Below, piece after piece: positions 15,751-23,560 of a stretch of DNA of 57,729 nucleotides. Within the stretch, counting starts at the first letter, position 1. Every line of letters starts with the position of its first letter. Source of the DNA: an uncultured Myxococcales bacterium (lineage in GTDB: Bacteria > Myxococcota_A > UBA9042); NCBI GenBank assembly GCA_903955385.1, contig CAJBNH010000104.1:1-57729 (forward strand), in the 5' to 3' direction. The notes below the pieces were generated by a model. The model worked only from the letters and a program-made list of their open reading frames with translations. It was not told where the DNA came from and did not search any database. Position numbers and translations under genes: made by a program.

Positions 15751-17523
15751 TCAAGGCAGCGGCACCAAGGCGTCTTGCAGGGGGGGCGTCGACTCAGGCG
15801 GCTTGCGGTGGTGCGTTGCCTGCTCGTAGGCGTAGGCGACACCGATCAAGTGGCCTTCCGAGAACGCTCTTCCGACAAACGCCACGCCGAACGGCCTTGC
15901 AGGACCATCCGGTCGCGAGATTAGACCTGCCGGAACAGCGATGGCGGGGTAGCCGGCTCGTCCCAAGATCCGGCCACTCTCCGTGGCAGCGAACAGCAAC
16001 GCATCCTGATCGTCAGAGGTACCGATCTGGCCGTCCGGACCCGCCAGCATGGCGTCCAGCGAACCGCGGGCGTTCGCCGTGTCGTCGGCCAGATCGGTCT
16101 GGTACCGCAGGGTGTCCTCGCTGTCGGGCGCAAGGTCAAACGGCATCGCCTCGTCCAACAGCTGCTGACCAAAGTGGATTTGGTCCATGTGGTCGTTGTT
16201 CCATTCGATCAGGTCCGCCAGGCTGTGCACCGCCTGCGACGCGGCGCAGCGCGACAGGTACTGGTTCAGGTCGCGCTTGAAGGCATACGACAGCGCCATC
16301 GAGCACGCCCGCTCGTCGTACTTGCCAGAGCAGGGCGTCCGTTCCGCCTTGGCATCCAGCTCGTCGGGCGCCCAGACGGCCTCAACCGTCGCGCCGGCGT
16401 CCAACAGCGCCCGCGTCACGTCGTACATGCGCTCGATCTCTTCGGTACTCAGGTCGGACCAGAACAGGCCGATCGGCATGCCGATGCGAGCACCTTTCAA
16501 CGCGCCGGCATCGAGAAACGGGCGGTAATCGCTGAGGCAGTGCCCGGGCTCCAGACACGTCGCCGTCGCAGGATCCAGCGGGTCGTACCCGGCGATGACG
16601 CCCAGCACGGTCGCGGCGTCGGCCACGGTGCGCGCCAGCGGACCGGGCGAGTCGAGGTCCAGCGAGATGGGAATCACCCCGCTGCGGCTGACCAAACCGA
16701 CCGTGGGACGGATCCCGACGATCTGGTTGGCGCTCGCGGGCTTGATGATCGAGCCCGACGTCTCGGTGCCGATCGCGGCCACGGCAAGCCCGGCTGCGAC
16801 CCCGACCGCAGCGCCTGAGCTGGAGCCCGCCGGCGACAACACGCAGGACCCCAAGGGACCGTCCACGCGCCGCGGGTCATACGGATTGCAGACATAGCCG
16901 CCCTCGGCACTGAAGCCCGGCGGCAGGTCGTAGGCCAGGTAGGCGGCCAGCTCGGTCATCGCGGTCTTGCCCAGCAGCACCGCACCGGCGGCACGCAGAC
17001 GCTGCACGACGGTCGCGTCGGCTTGCGGGATGTTGTCCAGCAGGGCGGTGGCTCCGGCGGTGGTCGGCATCCCGGCGACGTCGATGTTGTCCTTCACTGT
17101 CACGACGATGCCGCGCAGTGGGCCGGCGCTGTCGGGACCGTGTTGGGCTTCGGCCTGTTGCTGCACGTCGGGAGACACGCGCCGCAACGACCGCAGACCG
17201 GGGCCGGCGTTGTCGTAGGCCTGCAGGCGCGCCAGGTGCCACTCGAGGATCTCGGCAGCGTCCAGCGTCCCCTTCGCCTGCGCGGCAAGCAGCCGGGCAA
17301 TGGTCACTTCTGTCAGGTCGTAGTCGTCGTCTTCCACGGGTTCGGGCGCTGCGTCCGCGTTGGGTGCGACGGCGTCGTCGTCAGTCAGCGCAGCGTCGTT
17401 GCCGGCGGTGGAGGCGTCGGACTCGGCCCAAGCCGTGTCGGCTTCGGTTTCGGTCGGCGAGACTTCGCAACCCGCGGCAAACAGCGCGGCAAGGACAAGG
17501 GAGGATGTGGCTAGTCGGGGCAT
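15751..17523 (-). CDS. Lipoprotein amidase of the amidase-signature family
   Basis: 590 residues. The N-terminus is a lipoprotein signal with LFAAGC (Cys19) followed by an acidic Asp/Glu/Ala/Thr linker of about 45 residues, so the enzyme is membrane-anchored outside the cytoplasm. The amidase-signature core has the Ser-Ser-Lys triad: K144 in VTVKDNIDV, the cis-Ser in PAGSSSGAAVG (about 231-241) and the nucleophile S258 in GTETSGSI. A long insert between residues 200 and 230 contains two cysteines that might pair. Substrate (amide, aryl-acyl amide, peptide amide) is not predictable. It ends convergently, 33 bases from the LIC_10091-like gene. Confidence 0.9.
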   Translation of the reverse strand: MPRLATSSLVLAALFAAGCEVSPTETEADTAWAESDASTAGNDAALTDDDAVAPNADAAPEPVEDDDYDLTEVTIARLLAAQAKGTLDAAEILEWHLARLQAYDNAGPGLRSLRRVSPDVQQQAEAQHGPDSAGPLRGIVVTVKDNIDVAGMPTTAGATALLDNIPQADATVVQRLRAAGAVLLGKTAMTELAAYLAYDLPPGFSAEGGYVCNPYDPRRVDGPLGSCVLSPAGSSSGAAVGVAAGLAVAAIGTETSGSIIKPASANQIVGIRPTVGLVSRSGVIPISLDLDSPGPLARTVADAATVLGVIAGYDPLDPATATCLEPGHCLSDYRPFLDAGALKGARIGMPIGLFWSDLSTEEIERMYDVTRALLDAGATVEAVWAPDELDAKAERTPCSGKYDERACSMALSYAFKRDLNQYLSRCAASQAVHSLADLIEWNNDHMDQIHFGQQLLDEAMPFDLAPDSEDTLRYQTDLADDTANARGSLDAMLAGPDGQIGTSDDQDALLFAATESGRILGRAGYPAIAVPAGLISRPDGPARPFGVAFVGRAFSEGHLIGVAYAYEQATHHRKPPESTPPLQDALVPLP

Positions 17524-17880
17524 TGGGAGGGCTCACTGGCAGGCCAGTCAAGGCCTTCACGAGTGAGCTAAGCGCATCTCGCCAGCCGATGAATGAGGAT
17601 CTGTGTGGACCTGTGAGCGTGTGAGCGATTCTTGCCGGCCTCGGGAGCGGGAGGGGCGACATCCACGTCGCGGCCACCAACGAGTCTCTTGCCGGGACTG
17701 CTCCGTGCCATGGTTTGGCAAGTGCTCGATTCAATAGATGAAGTGCGACTCTTACTTTCCCAAGCCGCCCAATCGCCGCCTCGCCGACGGCCTTTCCCGC
17801 TGCCGATCTGCCGCCAATGTCGCTTGCAATCGTGCTGGAAATCTTCTCATCTCGACATGAAGCGAAGCGAACCTTCTCAC
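17524..17880. other. Intergenic region between the amidase and MaoC genes
   Basis: 357 bases upstream of the amidase and downstream of the MaoC gene, both on the minus strand. The short frames here show no protein family sequence. It is slightly AT-richer than its surroundings (around 17700-17880) and probably carries the amidase promoter, but no convincing -35/-10 pair, hairpin or repeat was seen. Confidence 0.4.
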
Positions 17881-18765
17881 CTAGCGGATCTCGCCGCGCA
17901 GGTGCTCCAGCTTGCCGTCGTGGCTGGACAGGCGAAAGCGCGTGCCGTCGTAACTCTTCAGCGCCTCAAGCGTCGCGGCGGTGGGCAGCAGCGCGGGCTT
18001 GCGGAACTCCACCTCGATGTCGAGTCGCTCGCGAGAGGTGGGCAGTGCGGCCAGACACCGCGCGAGCGTCCACGCTCCGTGGGCGATGGCGCGGGGAAAG
18101 CCGAATATCTTGGCGGAGTAAGCGTGCAGGTGGATCGGGTTGTAGTCCCCCGATGCCCAGGCGTAGCGGCGTCCGATGTCTTCGCTGATCTCGATAGCGT
18201 GCCGGATCACGTCGCCCTCGGAACCGTCCCCCCATTCCTCCACGGCAGCGTCCTGAGGCTTCACCGGCCGGGCGGCTCCCACGGGCTCGCTGCGTCGACT
18301 CAGTAGGGTCGCGGTGGCCTGCCAAACCGACTGGCCAGCCGACGTCGCCTCCGTCAGCAGATCGATCTCGATGCCCTTGGCCGACTCGCGGTGGCCACCG
18401 ATGCGCGCGACCAGATGCAGCGGTTCATCGCCTTGGATCAGGCGCTTCTGCACGATGCGCTGGCGCACGTGGATGAGGCCGAGGGCGGGGAAGGGAAAGG
18501 TCGGGTCCGTCAGGATGTCCAGGTGCAGCGGCAGGGCCAGCACGTGGGGGTAGGTGGCCGGCATCACAGCAGACTCGGCAAAGCCACACACCCACTGGTA
18601 GTCGCGCAGGTGCCTGCGGTCGGGCCTCTGCGCCATCAGCTCGCACTCCAGACCCGGCACGACCTGACCCGGCTGCAGACCGGTCTTGCGCGGCCAAAGC
18701 GCGTGCGCATAGCCCGTCAGGATCTTGGGGGGGTGCTCGTAGTAGCGGCGGGTGGGCGTCGTCAT
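17881..18765 (-). CDS. MaoC-like (R)-specific enoyl-CoA hydratase family protein
   Basis: 294 residues, long enough for a double hot-dog subunit. The C-terminal half has the hydratase-2 motif: Y-A-W-A-S-G-D-Y-N-P-I-H, then KIFGFPRAIAHG (about 228-250), which supplies the catalytic Asp and His. The N-terminal half is a degenerate hot-dog as in MaoC dehydratase pairs. It likely hydrates a trans-2-enoyl-CoA in fatty-acid or branched-chain metabolism. The ATG is the first of the conserved frame, with AGG upstream; longer readings run into Pro/Arg-rich sequence and are rejected. It follows the HEAT-like gene on the minus strand. Confidence 0.85.
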   Translation of the reverse strand: MTTPTRRYYEHPPKILTGYAHALWPRKTGLQPGQVVPGLECELMAQRPDRRHLRDYQWVCGFAESAVMPATYPHVLALPLHLDILTDPTFPFPALGLIHVRQRIVQKRLIQGDEPLHLVARIGGHRESAKGIEIDLLTEATSAGQSVWQATATLLSRRSEPVGAARPVKPQDAAVEEWGDGSEGDVIRHAIEISEDIGRRYAWASGDYNPIHLHAYSAKIFGFPRAIAHGAWTLARCLAALPTSRERLDIEVEFRKPALLPTAATLEALKSYDGTRFRLSSHDGKLEHLRGEIR

Positions 18766-18844
18766 GGGGTGACCTGTCGATGGATGGGGCGCGGACCTAG
18801 CACCGCTCATCGGAGGCGGCAAGGGGAAAGGCGGCAAGGCGCCG

Positions 18845-19855
18845 TCACGGTTCGAGTCTGGCGTAGGCCAGTGCTTGTGCAACCAGTGCAGAGACTTGCG
18901 GGTCCCGACGCAAGGGTTCCAGCAGCTTGGCCAGCCGTTCGGGGCGCGATGCGAGGGCGTTGGCCGCCGCCCGCACGCCCGCCGCCCGTCGCACCGGATC
19001 GCGACTCGACAGCCAAGCGGGCAGCAAGGGCTCAGCCTCACCCGGTGCCACCGCGGCAAGGGCGACCAGCGCTTCGCCGGACACAAGACCCGAAGCATCC
19101 TTCGTCAGTCCGCGAAATTCCTGGGTGGCTGGCAACCACCCGACCTCGCCCACCTTGCGGATCGCTTCTGCGCGCGCGGTTGGGCTGGCCTTGCCCTCCG
19201 TGACCCAGCCAAGCAGCCGACCGGCAAGTCCCAGGTCGCGTCGGGTCCGCAGGCTGGTCTGAACCTCTGCCATGACGGCCAGTTGCACCGTCTCACTCGG
19301 GTGGCGCAGGGCATCCAGGGCGAACAGCGCGGGCGTGTCGCAGCCGGTGGCGAACAGGAAGTGCACGGCGGCCTCAGCGACGCGCGGGTCGGCGTGCACG
19401 GCAAGCGGCGTCACAAAGCCGGCCAGGCGCGGGTGGACCATGGCGATGGGGCGAGCGGCGTCGAGCGACGTGGCAAGCATCCCCGGGTCCACGTCGCTCA
19501 GGGCCAGTCGGGCCAGCGTCGGCCCCTCGGGTCCGGCGAACAGGGCGGCCAGCGTCGCGCGCTGCGCCGGTGTGGCATTCGCCTTTCCCAGCAGGGGCTT
19601 GCGGGCTTCGCCAAGCCGCGCCTTGGCCTGCGGCGTGGGCGTGCGGAACACGGGATCAGCCGTCGCCGGCACCGAGGCCATCTGCTGTGCATGTGCGCCA
19701 AAGTTGCACCAAAGCTCGCGTTCGGCGCGCACCGTGGGACCGACCAGCGCCTGTCGGGGGGCGATCGGCCGCGTTTCCGCCACAGAGGCCTGTGCGGCAA
19801 GGCACAGGCCAAGGGCTGCAACTCCGCTTGCCGCAATCCGTCTGGGGAGGTTCAT
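18845..19855 (-). CDS. Secreted HEAT-repeat-like protein
   Basis: 336 residues with a signal peptide (about 1-26, ...AQASVAE). The mature part is built of Ala/Leu-rich helical pairs of about 30-40 residues, for example DPRVAEAAVHFLFATG, HPSETVQLAVMAEVQ and DPVRRAAGVRAAANALASRP. These look like HEAT/PBS-lyase-type repeats that form a protein-binding solenoid. Two cysteines (in ELWCNFG and FATGCDT) might be paired. No catalytic motif is seen. It is divergent from the AI-2E-type transporter with 132 bases between starts. Role unknown. Confidence 0.75.
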   Translation of the reverse strand: MNLPRRIAASGVAALGLCLAAQASVAETRPIAPRQALVGPTVRAERELWCNFGAHAQQMASVPATADPVFRTPTPQAKARLGEARKPLLGKANATPAQRATLAALFAGPEGPTLARLALSDVDPGMLATSLDAARPIAMVHPRLAGFVTPLAVHADPRVAEAAVHFLFATGCDTPALFALDALRHPSETVQLAVMAEVQTSLRTRRDLGLAGRLLGWVTEGKASPTARAEAIRKVGEVGWLPATQEFRGLTKDASGLVSGEALVALAAVAPGEAEPLLPAWLSSRDPVRRAAGVRAAANALASRPERLAKLLEPLRRDPQVSALVAQALAYARLEP

Positions 19856-19987
19856 GGGGGACTCACGGCCTCCGGGGGCGGAGGGCACGGGCGCGATTCT
19901 ACAGGGGTCGCGCTTTTCTGGCTTCCCCGCAAGCCGCCGACTATCCTGCGCCCAGGTGCCGCGCGACCGTGCGCGGGCAGGTGCGCC

Positions 19988-21151
19988 GTGGAGAACCAGC
20001 CGGAGGGAAAGCCCTTTCACATCGAGTGGCAGCCGCTGTTCTTCAAGCTGCTGTTGGTCAGCACCATTGCTGCCATCGTCCTGTGGCTGTTGGTGCGGTT
20101 GTCCGTCGTCACCGTGCCCATCCTCGTGGGCTTCTTCATCGCCTATGCCTTGAACCCGATGGTCGTGTGGCTGCGGCGGTGGCGCGTGCCGCCGGTGCTG
20201 GCGCTGACGGTGCCCGTCTTGGTGGTGGTGGTTCTGGCCGTGCTGTTCGCGACCATCGTGTTGCCGGGCATGGCGCACGAGGTGATTCAGGCCAGCCAGC
20301 ACGCCCCGGCGCGACTGTACAACGCGATCCTGAAGGCAGACCCGTGGTTCCAGACGTACACGGGGCAGCCGTTGTCCGCCGTCGTGGCTTACAGCGACCT
20401 CAGCAACGCCATGCAGTCCCTCGCGACGGAGATATTCGGCCCCGCGCGATCGACGCTGTCTTGGGTGCTGTCGAGTGCCCGAGAGATGCTGCTGGCCTTG
20501 GGCAACCTGCTGCTGGTGATCGTTGTCGCCTTCTTCCTGCTGGGCGAGTACGAGCGAATTCTTCGTCTGGGAGGCAGCTTGGTGCCGGTGCGCGACCAGC
20601 AGGTGGTCGCCCGGGTCATTCGGCGGATCGATGGGGTGCTGGGGGGCTTTATCCGGGGCGAGCTGCTGCTGCTGGTGCTGGCGACCGTCGTGTTCACCGG
20701 CGGCCTGGCGCTGCTGGGGGTGCCGTACGCTCTGGTCGTCGGACCGATGGTCGCCGTGATCTATCTGGTGCCCTACGTCGGCGTCGTGGCGGGCGTGGTG
20801 GTGTGCACGTCGCTGTCGCTGATGGCGGGGCACGCGCCGCTGCGCACCCTGGGCGTCGTCGCGCTGTTCTTCGCGTTCTACGGCACGGACTTGCTGTACA
20901 TCACCCCGCGCATCATCGGCAACCGGGTGGGATTGCGGCCGATCGCGGTGTTGTTGGGCATCATCGCTTGCGGCGAGCTGTTTGGCCCCGTGGGCGTGTT
21001 GCTGGCGATTCCGCTGCTGGCGTGTGGGCGCATCCTGCTGCTCGAGGTCTACGAGACCTACCGCGCATCGCCAGTCTACCTTGGCGACCTGCCTGCGCCC
21101 GAACCCTCGATCGACCCGCCCGCTGAACCTTCTGAAAGGACCGGCGAATGA
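19988..21151 (+). CDS. AI-2E/PerM-family membrane transporter
   Basis: 387-residue integral membrane protein. A first hydrophobic pair follows FHIEWQPLFFKLLLVSTI, including the family phrase PILVGFFIAYALNPMV (about 43-58). A soluble central region follows, then a cluster of four to five further segments carrying DGVLGGFIRGELLL, PYALVVGPMVAVIYLVPYVG, ITPRIIGNRVGLRPIAVLLGI and LFGPVGVLLAIPLLA. These are the standard marks of the UPF0118/AI-2E (PerM, YdiK) family, whose members export solutes or run Na+/H+ exchange. The start is GTG (reads ENQPEGKP next). The stop overlaps the start of the cyclic-nucleotide kinase gene (ATGA), linking the two functionally. Confidence 0.9.
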   Translation: MENQPEGKPFHIEWQPLFFKLLLVSTIAAIVLWLLVRLSVVTVPILVGFFIAYALNPMVVWLRRWRVPPVLALTVPVLVVVVLAVLFATIVLPGMAHEVIQASQHAPARLYNAILKADPWFQTYTGQPLSAVVAYSDLSNAMQSLATEIFGPARSTLSWVLSSAREMLLALGNLLLVIVVAFFLLGEYERILRLGGSLVPVRDQQVVARVIRRIDGVLGGFIRGELLLLVLATVVFTGGLALLGVPYALVVGPMVAVIYLVPYVGVVAGVVVCTSLSLMAGHAPLRTLGVVALFFAFYGTDLLYITPRIIGNRVGLRPIAVLLGIIACGELFGPVGVLLAIPLLACGRILLLEVYETYRASPVYLGDLPAPEPSIDPPAEPSERTGE

Positions 21152-22602
21152 CCTCCCGTTCCACCGTGATTCCCGACCCACCGTCTGTTTCCCGCGAGAC
21201 CGTGTTGGCGCCCGACGGCCGCCCCGCTTGGGCGCAGCTCGAGCTGTTCCGCGGCATGTCCGACTCTGCGGTCGAAGAGCTGCGATCGGCGATGCAGCCC
21301 GTGTACTTCGATGCTGGCGAAGCGATTCTGCGTCAGGGCGACGAAGGCACGGACATGTACCTGCTGGACCAGGGCGCCGTGCGGGTCCACGTGCGTGCGA
21401 GTCGGAAGGACACCGCGTTCGAGCGCGTGCTGCACCCTCCCGCGATGTTCGGCGAGATGGCGCTGGTGACCAACGCGCCGCGCACGGCAACGGTGGTGGC
21501 GGAAGAGACGTCGCGGTGCCTCAAGGTGTCGGCCGCGTCGTTTCGCTTGCTGGCCGCGAGGTTGCCAGAGGTCACGGCCTTTCTGACCGGAGCGGTGGGA
21601 GAGCGCCTGATCGAGGCCGACACCATCCAGCACGTCGGCAAGTATCAGGTCGTGGGGCGGCTGGGTGCCGGAGCGGTCGCCACGGTGTTCGAGGCGATGC
21701 ATCCTGAGCTGCAACGCACCGTAGCACTGAAGATGCTGTCGCACGCGCTGGTGCATCACCCCGGTTTTGCGGACCAGTTCAAGGACGAAGCCAAGCTGAT
21801 CGCCAAGCTGGACCACGAGCACATCGTGCGGGTGATCGACACCGAGAAGGCCTACGGCACCCACTTCATCGTGATGGAGAAGCTCAACGGCCTGACGCTG
21901 GACGACCTGATTCAGGACCGCACCCAGCTGACGTGGGGAACGACACGTCGTGTACTGCGCGAGATCGCCGCGGCGCTGGCCTACTCGCACGGCCAAGGCC
22001 TGCTGCACCGGGACATCAAGCCTTCCAACGTGTTCCTGACCCGTGAGGATCGCCGCGTCAAGCTGCTGGACTTCGGCATCGCGGTGAATGCCGACGCCTC
22101 GACCCGTCAAAGCGGGGCGCTGCTGGGCACGCCGTACTACATGTCGCCCGAGCAGATTCTGGGGCGGCCGCTGGACGGGCGCTCTGACCTGTATTCGCTG
22201 GGAATCCTGGCCTATGAGCTGGTCACGCACGAACTGCCGTTCGACGCAGAGTCGCTCGACGACCTGCTGCGCCTGCACCTGAACCAGCCCACGCCCAATC
22301 CGCGCGACCGGGCGCCCGACGTCCCCGAGGATCTGGTCGAGTTCATCGCGAAAGCGACGGCCAAGCGGCCTGCGGACCGATTCGCGTCCTGTGCCGACGC
22401 CATGACATTCCTGCAACTGGCGACAGAGCTGCCGACGGTGCAGCGCATGGAGCTGACCACACTCGCGATTTCCTACCACCCCGCCAAGCGCGACAAGGTC
22501 ATCCGGGCGCTGCGGCAGCTGGAGGACGCTCTGGAGTCTGAGGTCGGCGTGTCGGTGCTGTCGGCGCATCGGCGGTCGGGCGAGGGGAAGGGCGGGGAGT
22601 GA
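21148..22602 (+). CDS. Ser/Thr protein kinase with N-terminal cyclic-nucleotide-binding domain
   Basis: 484 residues. An N-terminal cNMP-binding domain (about 30-145) has an intact phosphate-binding cassette, FGEMALVTNAPRTATV, with the ribose/phosphate contacts E103 and R112. A Hanks-type kinase domain follows (about 165-435): GAGAVATV glycine loop, K195 in VALKML, HRDIKPSN (D289), DFG at 308-310 and GTPYYMSPEQ. No membrane segment. This domain order copies eukaryotic PKG. Threonine after the cassette arginine is the residue linked with cGMP preference in PKG, but many bacterial cAMP binders also have it. The gene is translationally coupled to the transporter. Catalytic competence looks complete. 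Confidence 0.93.
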   Translation: MTSRSTVIPDPPSVSRETVLAPDGRPAWAQLELFRGMSDSAVEELRSAMQPVYFDAGEAILRQGDEGTDMYLLDQGAVRVHVRASRKDTAFERVLHPPAMFGEMALVTNAPRTATVVAEETSRCLKVSAASFRLLAARLPEVTAFLTGAVGERLIEADTIQHVGKYQVVGRLGAGAVATVFEAMHPELQRTVALKMLSHALVHHPGFADQFKDEAKLIAKLDHEHIVRVIDTEKAYGTHFIVMEKLNGLTLDDLIQDRTQLTWGTTRRVLREIAAALAYSHGQGLLHRDIKPSNVFLTREDRRVKLLDFGIAVNADASTRQSGALLGTPYYMSPEQILGRPLDGRSDLYSLGILAYELVTHELPFDAESLDDLLRLHLNQPTPNPRDRAPDVPEDLVEFIAKATAKRPADRFASCADAMTFLQLATELPTVQRMELTTLAISYHPAKRDKVIRALRQLEDALESEVGVSVLSAHRRSGEGKGGE

Positions 22603-22734
22603 GGCGTATGGGCGACGGCACAGTGAGGCTCAGCGCCCGCTCCATCGTCCACCGCACCCACCTCCACAGCGAATTTCCACAGCCCTCGCCAACCCCCCGT
22701 ACCCTCAGAAGATTACCCGTCACTCGCGCCTGCT

Positions 22735-22750
22735 CTTGACATTTGTCAAG
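22735..22750. promoter_or_regulatory. Palindrome overlapping a -35-like box
   Basis: CTTGACA-TT-TGTCAAG is a perfect 7-base inverted repeat. Its left arm contains TTGACA, a perfect -35 hexamer; TAGATC sits 16 bases further on as a poor -10. A repressor bound here would block a promoter for the helix-turn-helix gene just downstream. Operator function is inferred. Confidence 0.45.
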
Positions 22751-22822
22751 CCACTGCTAGATCCCCGCCCACGCTCCCTACTTTGGGGCAAGCCGGCACG
22801 AATGCGCCGGGTTGGAGCACAG

Positions 22823-23398
22823 GTGGACCTCGCCCGACTCGACTTGCTTGACAGTTATCGACTGCTGTCTGGCGTCGCGGTCGACTTGCGCGAGGCTTCC
22901 CCCGCCGCCCGCATGTACCTGCTGGACCTGGCCCTTCGTCTGGCGCAAGGGCAGGGCTACTCGGAGCTGTTGAGCCGCGTGCTGCGCCCCGACCTGCCGA
23001 TCTACGACGGCATGAGTCCGCTGGCTCCGGGTGCCCATGAGCTGCCCGCCGTTCGCGCTGCCCGCGATCTGGTCTACCGCGCCGGAGTGGCTGAAGGGGT
23101 GATCGAGCCCGGTCCCGCCGAGTCCCAAGCCGTCGCGCTGCCTCCAGGACTTCGCGCTGGTCTTGGGACCGGTCCCGTCCAAGGGGTCGCAGGTGCCGGC
23201 CTGACCACCGAGCCGATCGTGACGGTGGGCGAGGCGATGGACATCCTGGCCATCACGCGTCAGGCCGTCATCAATGCCGTCCGTGTCGGTCGCGTGCGTG
23301 GCGAGCAGCACGGCAAGCTGTGGGTACTTTCGCGAGAGGACGTGCTGCGTTATCGCATGGCCCGCGACGATCGCCGCGCGGGGCGTCGCCCCAGCTGA
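22823..23398 (+). CDS. Protein with C-terminal excisionase-type helix-turn-helix
   Basis: About 191 residues from a GTG preceded by GGAG six bases upstream; an in-frame ATG at 22802 is an alternative. The N-terminal 75 residues are helical and Leu-rich (DLARLDLLDSYRLLSGVAVD...). A Pro/Gly-rich linker follows. The last 60 residues, VTVGEAMDILAITRQAVINA then GRVRGEQHGKLWVLSREDVLRY, read as a MerR/excisionase-type DNA-binding fold. A palindrome overlapping its likely promoter suggests autoregulation. It lies directly upstream of the giant cysteine-rich lipoprotein gene on the same strand, so it could regulate that gene too. The N-terminal domain is not recognised. Confidence 0.75.
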   Translation: MDLARLDLLDSYRLLSGVAVDLREASPAARMYLLDLALRLAQGQGYSELLSRVLRPDLPIYDGMSPLAPGAHELPAVRAARDLVYRAGVAEGVIEPGPAESQAVALPPGLRAGLGTGPVQGVAGAGLTTEPIVTVGEAMDILAITRQAVINAVRVGRVRGEQHGKLWVLSREDVLRYRMARDDRRAGRRPS

Positions 23399-23410
23399 TT
23401 CCCCTGCCGG

Positions 23411-23442
23411 TATAACCAATCATTACAATAACTTACGGTAAT
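23411..23442. promoter_or_regulatory. AT-rich island upstream of the giant lipoprotein gene
   Basis: One of the most AT-rich patches in the window. It contains TATAAC, CAATCATTACAATAACTTAC, and a 5-base inverted repeat ATTAC (23422-23426) / GTAAT (23438-23442). Such a patch in a GC-rich genome is likely a regulator or nucleoid-protein binding site. Inference from composition. Confidence 0.35.
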
Positions 23443-23485
23443 CCCTCGCCTCTGCGCCGCGGGTATGTGCAGGTTCGCAGACCGT

Positions 23486-23515
23486 TTGTGTTCACCCCCC
23501 CGGATCGCATACAGT
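23486..23515 (+). promoter_or_regulatory. Putative promoter of the giant lipoprotein gene
   Basis: TTGTGT, 18 bases, then TACAGT (4 of 6 to the -10 consensus). Transcription would start about 40 bases before the ATG. Weak match, judged by eye. Confidence 0.3.
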
Positions 23516-23560
23516 CTTGGCGACTTGTGCCGGCTCAGCCGGACGCGGAAAGGGGGCAGC

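Noticed and set aside
19570-21126. 518-codon plus-strand frame overlapping the HEAT-like and transporter genes
   Set aside because: It is an alternate frame with Arg/Ala-rich sequence; the true transporter frame has clear hydrophobic segments and AI-2E family motifs.
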